Assembly (NCBI GenBank): GCA_947374445.1
Contig: CANCBY010000036.1
Coordinates: forward strand, 1-16,549
DNA from: Pseudobdellovibrionaceae bacterium
GTDB lineage: Bacteria > Bdellovibrionota > Bdellovibrionia > Bdellovibrionales > Bdellovibrionaceae
Reading direction: 5' to 3'
DNA length: 16,549 nucleotides
Positions 1 through 6,962 of this stretch are shown piece after piece (position 1 is the first letter of the stretch; every line of letters starts with the position of its first letter). The notes under the pieces are model-generated. The model was not told the DNA's origin, searched no databases, and saw nothing but the letters and a program-made list of their open reading frames with translations. The position numbers and the translations under genes are program-made.

Positions 1-435
1 TTTGCTTCGGTTTTTGTTTTTGTTTTGGTGAATAATTTTGTGGGAATTATACCGGGTATGACTCCAGCCACAGAAAATCTAAACACAACTCTTGCAATGG
101 GTGTGTTCATGTTTTTGAGCTACAATTATTTTGGTATCAAAGAAAATGGCCTGGCTTATTTGAAGCACTTTTTGGGCCCAGTGATGGCTTTGGCGCCGTT
201 GATGGTTGTTATCGAAATCATTTCTCATTTAGTAAGACCTGCATCACTTGGATTAAGGCTTGCAAACGTTATGGGCGGAGATCACAAGGTTGTTGGAATA
301 TTTTTGGACCTAGTGCCGATTGGTGTTCCGATTCCATTTTATATGATGGGCATGTTTGTTTGTTTTGTTCAGGCGTTTGTATTTACATTGTTGTCGATGG
401 TTTATGTGGCATTGTCGACAGCACACGATCATTAA
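1..435 (+). CDS. atpB: ATP synthase F0 subunit a, C-terminal part (5' end outside window)
   Basis: The reading frame is open from base 1, so the gene starts upstream; the visible part is 144 residues. Subunit a forms the two ion half-channels of the membrane F0 sector and drives the c-ring. The sequence shows several hydrophobic helices and the family's RPASLGLRLANVMGG segment, whose second Arg (about visible residue 86) matches the essential stator Arg (E. coli R210). After it the usual GNM...GE pattern reads ANVMGGDH, placing a His where E. coli has E219. Mitochondrial subunits a also carry His there, so this is a known variant. The final hydrophobic helix runs to the C-terminal STAHDH. atpE follows after a 43-nt gap on the same strand. 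The identification is firm; the N-terminal half cannot be judged. Confidence 0.95.
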   Translation, partial: FASVFVFVLVNNFVGIIPGMTPATENLNTTLAMGVFMFLSYNYFGIKENGLAYLKHFLGPVMALAPLMVVIEIISHLVRPASLGLRLANVMGGDHKVVGIFLDLVPIGVPIPFYMMGMFVCFVQAFVFTLLSMVYVALSTAHDH

Positions 436-478
436 TTTTAAACTAAAAATTGTTTTTAACAAAAAGGAGAAATACTCA

Positions 479-811
479 ATGAAAGTTTTCGCAAAAAGAA
501 TCTTCGTAGCATTGGCAGCAACTTTTGTAGCAACAGCAGCAATGGCTCAAGAAGCAGCTCAAGCTGCTCACATGGCTGGTGGCAGCGATAAAGGCCTTAT
601 TGCTTTGGCTGCAGGTTTGGCAATCGGTCTTGCTGCAATCGGTGGAGCTCTTGGTCAATCAAAAGCAGCTTCTGCAGCTCTTGATGGAATCGCTAGAAAT
701 CCAGCGGCTCAAGGTAAAATCTTCACTCCAATGATCATCGCTTTGGCTCTTATCGAGTCACTTGTGATCTACGCATTGATCGTGGCTTTTGCTTTGTCTG
801 GAAAAATCTAA
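479..811 (+). CDS. atpE: ATP synthase F0 subunit c with cleavable-looking signal peptide
   Basis: Encodes 110 residues, longer than the usual 75-90 because residues 1-23 look like a signal peptide (KR near the N-terminus, hydrophobic core, AMA before Gln24). Signal sequences on subunit c are known in some delta- and epsilonproteobacteria. The mature part is a two-helix hairpin: Gly/Ala-rich helix 1 (about 38-60), polar loop ARNPAA (72-77), and helix 2 with the ion-carrying carboxylate Glu93 in ALIESLVIY. Gln60, Glu93, Ser94 and Tyr98 align with Gln32, Glu65, Ser66 and Tyr70 of Na+-binding c-rings. Thr67 of that site is Leu95 here. The start is ATG 479, set by AAGGAG at 464-469 (9-nt spacing). 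A longer in-frame start upstream would overlap atpB and is not supported. A strong terminator follows directly, so the F1 genes are not co-transcribed downstream. Confidence 0.96.
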   Translation: MKVFAKRIFVALAATFVATAAMAQEAAQAAHMAGGSDKGLIALAAGLAIGLAAIGGALGQSKAASAALDGIARNPAAQGKIFTPMIIALALIESLVIYALIVAFALSGKI

Positions 812-851
812 TCAGACGAAATTTAAATAGGTTTTAAAAACTATTTTTAAT

Positions 852-888
852 AAAAACCTCAGGGTAATTCCTGGGGTTTTTTATTTTA
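852..888 (+). terminator. Rho-independent terminator after atpE, probably bidirectional
   Basis: A 12-bp stem (852-863 with 870-881, one G-T wobble at 859/874) has a 6-nt loop GTAATT and is followed by a T-rich tract. On the - strand the same hairpin is followed by TTTTTATT, so it can also end the convergent subtilase gene whose stop codon is at 895-897. Confidence 0.88.
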
Positions 889-894
889 TGAAGT

Positions 895-2538
895 TTATTT
901 TTTAATAAGGTAGCGTACGATTTTTTTATAATTTGCAATAAGAGCCGGCGTAAATACCGAAAATAAAAACGCCAAATCCCAAGGGCTAGAGGCTGCGGAT
1001 TTTGAATCATCGGCAGCTTTAAATCCAGAACACCCACCACCGCCAAATTTAGTTATAACAGGGCTCAGTGTGCTTGAAAAATTTGTTGAACCAGATAACA
1101 CACAGTTATCCGAGCAGTTTGGGTTTTTTGTTCCGATTTGAACTGCTTGAGCCAATGCCTTTTGTGCATTCAAAAAAGAATATGAGCTTGCAACCCCTTG
1201 TTTTTTTACGGAGATGAAATCGCCGCTATTCTTAATAAGAGACTTCAAATTTTGCGCATCAATTTTTGGAAGTATGGATTTGATGAGAGCTGCAAGCCCT
1301 GAAACAAACGGGGCAGAAGCACTGGTTCCTCTTTTAAAGCCGTAAGAGTTTCCTGGAAGAGATGAGAAAATTTGTTCATTAATTCCTGTCCCGAAAGACG
1401 TTACTACATCGCCACCCGGTGCAAGCACCGAAACAGTTTCACCAAAATTCGAAAACGAAGACATTTGAAGTTGGCTGTTGATGCTACCTACTGCCAAGAC
1501 GCTTGCAATGACTGCGGGCGTGTAAAGAGATGCATCTTTTGAATCGTTGCCAGCAGCGGCCACAACCAAGACTCCCTTTGAGTCTGCATATTTGTAGGCA
1601 TCAAGCTCGGCCTGGCTGGGCGACTGTTCTGCCCCCCAACTGCAGTTGATGATCTGTGCTCCATTATTCACAGCATAGTAAATAGACTCAATAATATCAG
1701 AAGTAGCAGCATCGTTAGCCGTCTTACTAAACACTCGCAGTGGCATAATTTTTACGGACCAGGCAACGCCTGTGGTGCCTAAGCCGTTTCCTCCGGCAGC
1801 TCCAATGATACCAGCAACATGAGTTCCGTGGTCGGCCCCATCGTAATTTCCTGGAGATGGGTCGGCGGTCTTTTCGTGAAATCCCCATCCGTAGATATCA
1901 TCAACATAGCCATTTTGATCGTCGTCAACGCCAGCAAGGCCCCGGAGCTCGGCTGTGTTTTTCCAAAGATTTGCAGTTAAATCTTCGTGAGCCAGATCGA
2001 TACCCGTATCAATAACAGCGACCACGGCCTGAGAGTCATGTGCGATATCCCAAGCCTTCGGGGCACTGATAAGATTGAGCCCAATATTTGATGACGTGAG
2101 TGGATCGCTTGGTATTGCCATCGCGTGAACATAGCAATTTCTCTCGACGCTTAAGATCTCGCCATCGGTGGAGAGCGAAAGAGATTGAACATCAAAATCG
2201 TCTATTTCAAGAAAGTGAGTTTCGATGGCGGAAAGACCACTATCGTTGGCGACCTTTTCTTGAGAGTTTGACGACTTTAAGGTGTTTATAAATCCAATTT
2301 TTCTAGAAGTGACCCCGCCTAAAAATATCGAGCCACTCTTTTCAGAAAAAGATTCTGAGGCAGAAAACTTTCGTTTTATTCGAACAAGAAATTCTCCTGG
2401 AATTGCAGAAGATGCGGGGCACGGAGAATCAATTTGAATTGCTGAAGCAAGGCTTGGAGCAAGCAAGCAAGCCACTAAAAGGAAGTTTGTTTGGAGTAAA
2501 AATCTTATGTAAAAGCGCACTCTTATATTATCGGACAC
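895..2538 (-). CDS. Secreted S8 subtilisin-like serine protease with C-terminal sorting-like tail
   Basis: Encodes up to 547 residues from a GTG start. Residues about 10-33 form a signal peptide (hydrophobic core ending LASA). A propeptide region beginning PGEFLVRIK (47-55) follows, then the S8 catalytic domain: Asp177 in AVIDTGID, His237 in DHGTHVAG, oxyanion Asn331 in AAAGND, and nucleophile Ser406 in GTSASAP. An Asp-rich GVDDDQNGYVDD loop (203-214) is typical of this subtilase group and is possibly calcium-binding. After about residue 460 come paired cysteines (475, 479), GGGGC (499-503), a hydrophobic stretch (about 520-537) and a basic end KKIVRYLIKK. This tripartite tail suggests membrane retention or sortase-like processing. 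The start is uncertain: GTG 2538 has no clear ribosome binding site and lies in a palindrome. GTG 2520 (codon 7) would still leave a good signal peptide. Likely role: extracellular or cell-surface proteolysis. Confidence 0.93.
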   Translation of the reverse strand: MSDNIRVRFYIRFLLQTNFLLVACLLAPSLASAIQIDSPCPASSAIPGEFLVRIKRKFSASESFSEKSGSIFLGGVTSRKIGFINTLKSSNSQEKVANDSGLSAIETHFLEIDDFDVQSLSLSTDGEILSVERNCYVHAMAIPSDPLTSSNIGLNLISAPKAWDIAHDSQAVVAVIDTGIDLAHEDLTANLWKNTAELRGLAGVDDDQNGYVDDIYGWGFHEKTADPSPGNYDGADHGTHVAGIIGAAGGNGLGTTGVAWSVKIMPLRVFSKTANDAATSDIIESIYYAVNNGAQIINCSWGAEQSPSQAELDAYKYADSKGVLVVAAAGNDSKDASLYTPAVIASVLAVGSINSQLQMSSFSNFGETVSVLAPGGDVVTSFGTGINEQIFSSLPGNSYGFKRGTSASAPFVSGLAALIKSILPKIDAQNLKSLIKNSGDFISVKKQGVASSYSFLNAQKALAQAVQIGTKNPNCSDNCVLSGSTNFSSTLSPVITKFGGGGCSGFKAADDSKSAASSPWDLAFLFSVFTPALIANYKKIVRYLIKK

Positions 2539-2570
2539 TGGTAAATAATTTGGAGAAATTATTTACCAGT
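2537..2570. promoter_or_regulatory. Perfect 15-bp inverted repeat over the subtilase start
   Basis: Bases 2537-2551 are the exact reverse complement of 2556-2570, with a 4-nt centre (GGAG on +). Two bases of the annotated GTG start (2536-2538, - strand) lie in one arm. No U-tract follows on the - strand, so it is not a standard terminator for the upstream mutase gene. It could be an operator for a dimeric regulator or an mRNA hairpin limiting translation. The structure is seen directly; the function is inference. Confidence 0.6.
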
Positions 2571-2637
2571 AAGTGACGATGTTTTTTACAGAGGCGCTTG
2601 CCCATTGAATTGAGCCCAGCACAAAAACGAGATAACT

Positions 2638-4017
2638 CTAAAGGTACTTATTCACAACCTGCTCAACTCGAGATCTGATGGACTTTAGCCCAGCTTCAGT
2701 AGAAGACTCAAATCTCAAAACTAGAACGGGCTGGGTGTTTGAAGACCTTGCGAGTGCCCACCCGTCAGCAAAGCTAATTCGAACCCCGTCGATGAGGTTC
2801 AGCGAATAATCCGCATTTGGGCTTGCCGGAAAAGCCTCTTTGAGCTTTTCAACAATAAGGATCTTTTTTTCCTCAGTGGTATCGACACGGATTTCAGGCG
2901 TGTTGAATGCCGAAGGAAGACCGGCAAGAAGCTCTGGAATTGTTTTTCCTGTTTTTTTGATAATTTCGACCACACGAAGTGCTGCATAAAGGGCGTCATC
3001 GTAGCCATAATTTCGATCAGCAAAAAATATGTGGCCGCTCATCTCGCCGCCGAAAGGAGCCTTTTCAATTTTGATTTTTTCTTTAATTAGTGAGTGCCCA
3101 GTTTTCCACATGATTGGAATACCCCCAGACTTTTCAACATCCGAGTAAAGTCTGTCAGAACATTTTACATCACCGATAATTTTTGCACCCTTGTTTGCGC
3201 CGACGATACTTCTGCTGATAATTACCATCAGCTCGTCGCCATAGAGCATCTTTCCGGTGTGATCTACAATACCAATTCGGTCCGCGTCGCCATCAAAGCC
3301 TATTCCAATAGTTGCGCCTTCTTTTCTAACTTGATCAGCTAGGTGCTTTAAGTTTTTTTCAACAGTTGGATCTGGATGATGGTTCGGAAAATTTCCGTCT
3401 GGCTGTTCGAACAAAATTGTAGGCTTTAAATCGCAGGCCTCAAATAGCCTTCGCACAATGCATCCGGCTGCGCCATTACCGCAATCCAAAACGACTTTAA
3501 CTCCAGCCAATGAGCCAAATTCTTTTTTGTACCGTTCAAGATATTTTGGAAAAATATCAAGCGTTTTTTCAGAAGGAACTGAGCCATTGGGAGCTGATTG
3601 AAATTCGCCTGCGCGAATAATTTGCGCGAGCTTTTGAATTTCATCGCCAAAGATTGTTGCTTTGCCGACGCTCACTTTAAAGCCGTTGTAGTTTGGCGGA
3701 TTATGGCTTCCCGTTATCATGATGGCGCCATCTATTTCTGGAACTTCAAATGTTGTGAAATAAGAAATCGGCGATGTGACAAGACCAATGAAAGTGACTT
3801 GTCCACCAGACTCTCGAACTCCACGTGAAAGCTCGGCCTTGATTTCAGCGCAAGAGACACGGGCATCGTGGCCGATTGTGATCGAAGGTAGGCGTGAAAA
3901 CTTTTTGAAAAAGTATTGCACGTACGCGCGACCAAGCAGGTAAGCAAAGTCCTTGTTGAACTCTTGGTTGTAAACGCCGCGAATGTCGTATTCTCTAAAA
4001 ATAACATCTTGATACAT
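2638..4017 (-). CDS. Phosphomannomutase / phosphoglucomutase
   Basis: Encodes 459 residues, the normal length for bacterial PMM/PGM enzymes of the alpha-D-phosphohexomutase family (AlgC/ManB type), which interconvert hexose 6- and 1-phosphates. All four signature elements are present: phospho-serine loop TGSHNPPNYNG with Ser104; metal loop DGDADR with Asp242, Asp244 and Asp246; sugar-binding GEMSGH (324-329); and phosphate-binding RSSNTQP (424-430). The protein is cytoplasmic, with no signal peptide. It starts at ATG 4017, 30 nt after the pdxA stop, so it probably belongs to the same operon. The product likely supplies mannose-1-P or glucose-1-P for LPS, capsule or storage glycans. Sequence alone does not settle mannose versus glucose preference, or glucosamine mutase activity (GlmM), although the TGSHNPPNYNG loop favours PMM/PGM over GlmM. 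Confidence 0.94.
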   Translation of the reverse strand: MYQDVIFREYDIRGVYNQEFNKDFAYLLGRAYVQYFFKKFSRLPSITIGHDARVSCAEIKAELSRGVRESGGQVTFIGLVTSPISYFTTFEVPEIDGAIMITGSHNPPNYNGFKVSVGKATIFGDEIQKLAQIIRAGEFQSAPNGSVPSEKTLDIFPKYLERYKKEFGSLAGVKVVLDCGNGAAGCIVRRLFEACDLKPTILFEQPDGNFPNHHPDPTVEKNLKHLADQVRKEGATIGIGFDGDADRIGIVDHTGKMLYGDELMVIISRSIVGANKGAKIIGDVKCSDRLYSDVEKSGGIPIMWKTGHSLIKEKIKIEKAPFGGEMSGHIFFADRNYGYDDALYAALRVVEIIKKTGKTIPELLAGLPSAFNTPEIRVDTTEEKKILIVEKLKEAFPASPNADYSLNLIDGVRISFADGWALARSSNTQPVLVLRFESSTEAGLKSIRSRVEQVVNKYL

Positions 4018-4047
4018 ATTTGATCCGTTTCTGCTAAAAATTATCAG

Positions 4048-4992
4048 CTAAGTTTTTGCCCAAACCTGAGCCCATTTTATGGCCTCTATCATGGAACTTG
4101 GGTTTGCCTTATTTTTGCCAAAAATATCCTTGGCAGTTCCATGATCTACAGAGGTTCTCTTCAGAGTGAGACCTAAAGTCAAGTGCACGCCTGAATCATG
4201 ACCATGTATAGCTTTAAATGGTATAAGACCCTGATCATGATAGCAGGCTAAATAGCATGAGTAGTTGTTCCAATAGTTTTTTTGAAAAGCGACATCTGGT
4301 ACCAGCGGCCCCTCTATTTTTTTAAATTGAGAAAGAAGCTTTTTAAACAGAGTCTGCTCTTCGCTTCCAATGATTCCCTTGTCGCCAGAGTGAGGGTTGA
4401 GTCCCAATAATCCAATAGGACGCAAGCCCTGCTTTTTTGGAAGAAGGCCTGTGAGTTGGCGGGCAGCATTATGGGCGTTGATCAGAGTTTCTAGATTGAG
4501 AGCTGTGCTGATGCTAGAAATAGGTATGTGGCCCGTGGCCAAAACAACATTAAAATATCGGCCGATAAAGCCCATAAAGGCATGCTTTTGCCCCGAGATC
4601 CGTTTCAAAATATCAGTATGACCGATGTCGCTAAGGCCCGCAGCTGCGATCTCTTGCTTAGATAAGGGCGCAGTGACCATAGAAGAAATTTGGCCAGCCA
4701 CGCAAGCCCGAGCTGCTTGCTCCACCCAAAATGCCGGAGAGCTGTCGCTAGCAATTTGGCAGATCACTCGCGGATCATTTGTGTTGAATTCGAGAGCCTC
4801 TTTTAACGAAGCCACTTTATGGACTTTAAATTTTTTAGATATTTTTTTAAACTGTTTTATCTCTGGGTTTGTTCCAGTCCAAATAAAATAGCGATAATTT
4901 TTATGAGGCCCCACCCGCAAAAGAGCCTTGGCGGTAACCTCAATGCCAATACCGTCTACGTCTCCGGTTGTAATTCCGATTCGAAATTTCAT
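4048..4992 (-). CDS. pdxA: 4-hydroxythreonine-4-phosphate dehydrogenase (PdxA family)
   Basis: Encodes 314 residues from ATG 4992; E. coli PdxA has 329. PdxA oxidises 4-phosphohydroxy-L-threonine with NAD(P)+ in the DXP-dependent pyridoxal-5'-phosphate pathway. Family motifs are present in order: N-terminal GDVDGIGIE (11-19; usual form GDPAGIGPE), GHTDIL (124-129), and likely metal ligands His155 (TGHIP), His201 (NPHSG) and His252 (YHDQG). TLGLTLKRTSVDHGTA (272-287) follows. An in-frame start at 5058 would add 22 unrelated residues and overlap the upstream surA-like gene. ATG 4992 begins the conserved strand and leaves a 14-nt gap, so it was chosen, although no strong ribosome binding site is visible and coupling to the upstream gene is likely. 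The pairing of surA with pdxA is common in proteobacteria. The VD for PA substitution in the first loop is mildly unusual. Confidence 0.94.
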   Translation of the reverse strand: MKFRIGITTGDVDGIGIEVTAKALLRVGPHKNYRYFIWTGTNPEIKQFKKISKKFKVHKVASLKEALEFNTNDPRVICQIASDSSPAFWVEQAARACVAGQISSMVTAPLSKQEIAAAGLSDIGHTDILKRISGQKHAFMGFIGRYFNVVLATGHIPISSISTALNLETLINAHNAARQLTGLLPKKQGLRPIGLLGLNPHSGDKGIIGSEEQTLFKKLLSQFKKIEGPLVPDVAFQKNYWNNYSCYLACYHDQGLIPFKAIHGHDSGVHLTLGLTLKRTSVDHGTAKDIFGKNKANPSSMIEAIKWAQVWAKT

Positions 4993-5006
4993 AGGGTGAC
5001 TCAAAA

Positions 5007-5966
5007 TCAAAGAGTGTTGAGGCGAACAAAAGCTTCGTCTCTTTTTGAGTCCAACCAAGACTTAAAGTTTTTCTGAAAAGCTTTTTCAAAAATTTCGGCG
5101 CGAATGCGTTCGCGCTCTTTTTCAAAGGCTGGGTCTGTGATGACTTTTTTTCCGAGAACCTTAAGGATATGAATTCCGGCCTTAGACTTTACTATTCCGC
5201 TGAACTCACCAATATTTAAATTTTGAACTGCAGCCTCTAGTTCTTTTGAAAACTCGCCAGCCCGAAATGTTCCTAAAATTCCACCGGATGTAAAATTAGG
5301 ATCTTCGCTGTATTGTTCTGCTACAAGATCAAAGGACTCACCGGCTTTTAGTTTTTTAAGAGCAGCCTCAGCGCGCTCCTGAGCTTTTTCGGCTCCACCT
5401 TTTTTCGGATTTAAAAGAATGTGACCCAGGGTGTACTCAAAAGAGCCCGTATTTGAATTGGGATTTGTTCGGATGTATTGAGCTAAGACATCTTCGTCTG
5501 CCACACGAATTTTAGATGAGACCTCATTTTCAATGAGGGATTGTCTTTCAATTCGATTTTTTATGAAGTCTTGATATTCAGAAACAGTGATGCCTTGGCC
5601 TTTAATGGCTTCAAGCAGTTCGTTTCTGCCGACTTTATTTCTTTTTGCTACTTCGCGGATCTCTTGTTCAACACGCTCAACGGTGACCGAAAGATTTAAA
5701 CGTTTAATTTCTGATTCGATCAGGCGTTCGTTTATTAGGTAGTCGAGTTGTCCCTTTTTGTTTGATTCAAGGCTTGAAATGGGTTGGCCAAACAGCAAGA
5801 GGTCGTCAATCATTCCATTTTGGGTGAGCTTTTTTGAAAAAGCTTTAAGATCGCTTTCGGTCACAATTTCAGAATTGACGATAGCAACAATGCGATCGAC
5901 CAGTTCGGCTTGCGCAAAAACACATGAAAAAATACACAAGAGAAGTCCAAAAAAACGAATTTTCAT
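5007..5966 (-). CDS. surA: SurA-like periplasmic peptidyl-prolyl isomerase/chaperone
   Basis: Encodes 319 residues with a signal peptide (1-20, core FFGLLLCIF, end AQA). The mature N-terminus VDRIVAIVNSEIVTESDL (23-40) and helices to about 165 match the SurA N-domain, including an IERQSLIENEV segment (139-149). One parvulin (PPIC) domain follows at about 176-272, with GHILL, SEDP, GGILGTF and GIHILKV motifs, then a C-terminal helix. E. coli SurA has two parvulin domains and about 428 residues, so this is a single-domain version. Expected role: periplasmic chaperone and cis-trans proline isomerase for outer-membrane proteins. The start ATG 5966 is supported by AAGGGG upstream. It is the third of three consecutive parvulin genes and lies 14 nt before pdxA. 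Confidence 0.92.
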   Translation of the reverse strand: MKIRFFGLLLCIFSCVFAQAELVDRIVAIVNSEIVTESDLKAFSKKLTQNGMIDDLLLFGQPISSLESNKKGQLDYLINERLIESEIKRLNLSVTVERVEQEIREVAKRNKVGRNELLEAIKGQGITVSEYQDFIKNRIERQSLIENEVSSKIRVADEDVLAQYIRTNPNSNTGSFEYTLGHILLNPKKGGAEKAQERAEAALKKLKAGESFDLVAEQYSEDPNFTSGGILGTFRAGEFSKELEAAVQNLNIGEFSGIVKSKAGIHILKVLGKKVITDPAFEKERERIRAEIFEKAFQKNFKSWLDSKRDEAFVRLNTL

Positions 5967-6005
5967 TTTAACCCCTTAGCGCTCTGTACCCACATCTAAC
6001 CACAG

Positions 6006-6956
6006 TTATTTGGTTTCAACTGTGATGGCACGAATCACATCATTATTTCTTAGGACTCTACTAGCGCGGATTTGTTTGTCGAGCCAATTTGCAAACTCAC
6101 CCTGTTCTTTTCGCCCCAAAAGAGCCTGCTCGATTTCTTGTCGCACCTCTTCAACAGAGGCGTAGCCAGCGGCTGCCTTGCGCTCAACTTTGAAGATATG
6201 AAAGCCATAAGTGCTCTCTAAAACTTGACTTATCCCACCAACAGGAAGCGAAAAAGCTTTATCAAAGATATCTACAGACCCACGCTCAACCCAGCCAATG
6301 AGGCCTCCGACTTTTGCCTCTGGCGCCACTGAAAACTTTTTTGCCATATCAGCGAAGTCCTTCTTTTTGATTTCTGCTAAAATGGCCTGAGCCTTTGAAA
6401 TATCATCGGTAATTATTTGGCGAAGATAAACGCGCTCTTTTCGTCGATAGCGCTCTTTATTTTCAGCGTAATATTTTTGAACTTCGTCTTGGGTCGGCCT
6501 TTGAATTTTTTCGCCCACCTTTTTAAATACTTTTTTATCCAGAAGAACTTTTCTGAGGTCTTCTTTCCAATCTGTCATCGATAATCCCTCATCAGCAAGT
6601 ACCCGCCGAAAAGACAGATCATCTGGAAAAGAGGCTCGAATTGTATTGATCTCTTTTTCGAGCTCTTCATCTGAGACGGAAAGTTGATTAGCTTTCGCGT
6701 ATGAAGTTGAAAGACAGTGCATAATAAAAACGCGCAAAATTTCTTCTTTTGCACGTTGAACATTGCCCGGATCTTTAGCTGTTAAAGCATCAAATTTTTT
6801 AAGGTGTCTTGCGAGCTGGGCTGCAAGATCTTTGGCCGTCATGGTCTCGCCGTTGACCTCAATGACGACTTGATTGGCAACTCGAGAGAATGAATTAGTG
6901 CAGGCAGTGCACAAAAAAACAAAAATAAGTGCCAAGGCCTGCGGAGTTATTTTCAC
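6006..6956 (-). CDS. Parvulin-type peptidyl-prolyl isomerase, probable lipoprotein
   Basis: Encodes 316 residues. The N-terminus has a short hydrophobic segment ending FLCTAC. Cys19 is a plausible lipidated cysteine, although Cys rather than Leu at -3 makes the lipobox imperfect. A SurA/PrsA-type helical domain (about 28-165) precedes a PPIC domain at about 175-260, with YLRQII, KFSVAPEAKVGGLIGWV and YGFHIFKVE. A C-terminal helix follows. Expected function: proline isomerase or chaperone acting on the periplasmic face of a membrane. It begins 6 nt after the upstream parvulin stop codon and ends 39 nt before the SurA-like gene, so the three are very likely co-transcribed. The parvulin assignment is firm; the substrate is unknown. 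Confidence 0.9.
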   Translation of the reverse strand: MKITPQALALIFVFLCTACTNSFSRVANQVVIEVNGETMTAKDLAAQLARHLKKFDALTAKDPGNVQRAKEEILRVFIMHCLSTSYAKANQLSVSDEELEKEINTIRASFPDDLSFRRVLADEGLSMTDWKEDLRKVLLDKKVFKKVGEKIQRPTQDEVQKYYAENKERYRRKERVYLRQIITDDISKAQAILAEIKKKDFADMAKKFSVAPEAKVGGLIGWVERGSVDIFDKAFSLPVGGISQVLESTYGFHIFKVERKAAAGYASVEEVRQEIEQALLGRKEQGEFANWLDKQIRASRVLRNNDVIRAITVETK

Positions 6957-6962
6957 GAAAGA

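Noticed and set aside
356..478. Extended in-frame start for atpE inside atpB
   Set aside because: It would add 41 unrelated residues before the signal peptide. The AAGGAG at 464-469 selects ATG 479.
834..1046. Short - strand frame overlapping the atpE terminator and protease 3' end
   Set aside because: It runs in a second frame through the protease tail and terminator. The main frame has a coherent protease C-terminus.
2537..2570. The palindrome as a rho-independent terminator of the mutase gene
   Set aside because: No U-rich tract follows on the - strand and it lies about 70 nt past the stop. The T run on the + strand follows only after about 13 nt, and no + strand gene ends there.
4993..5058. 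Extended N-terminus of pdxA
   Set aside because: The additional 22 residues overlap the surA-like coding end in another frame and do not resemble PdxA, which begins at the conserved strand after ATG 4992.
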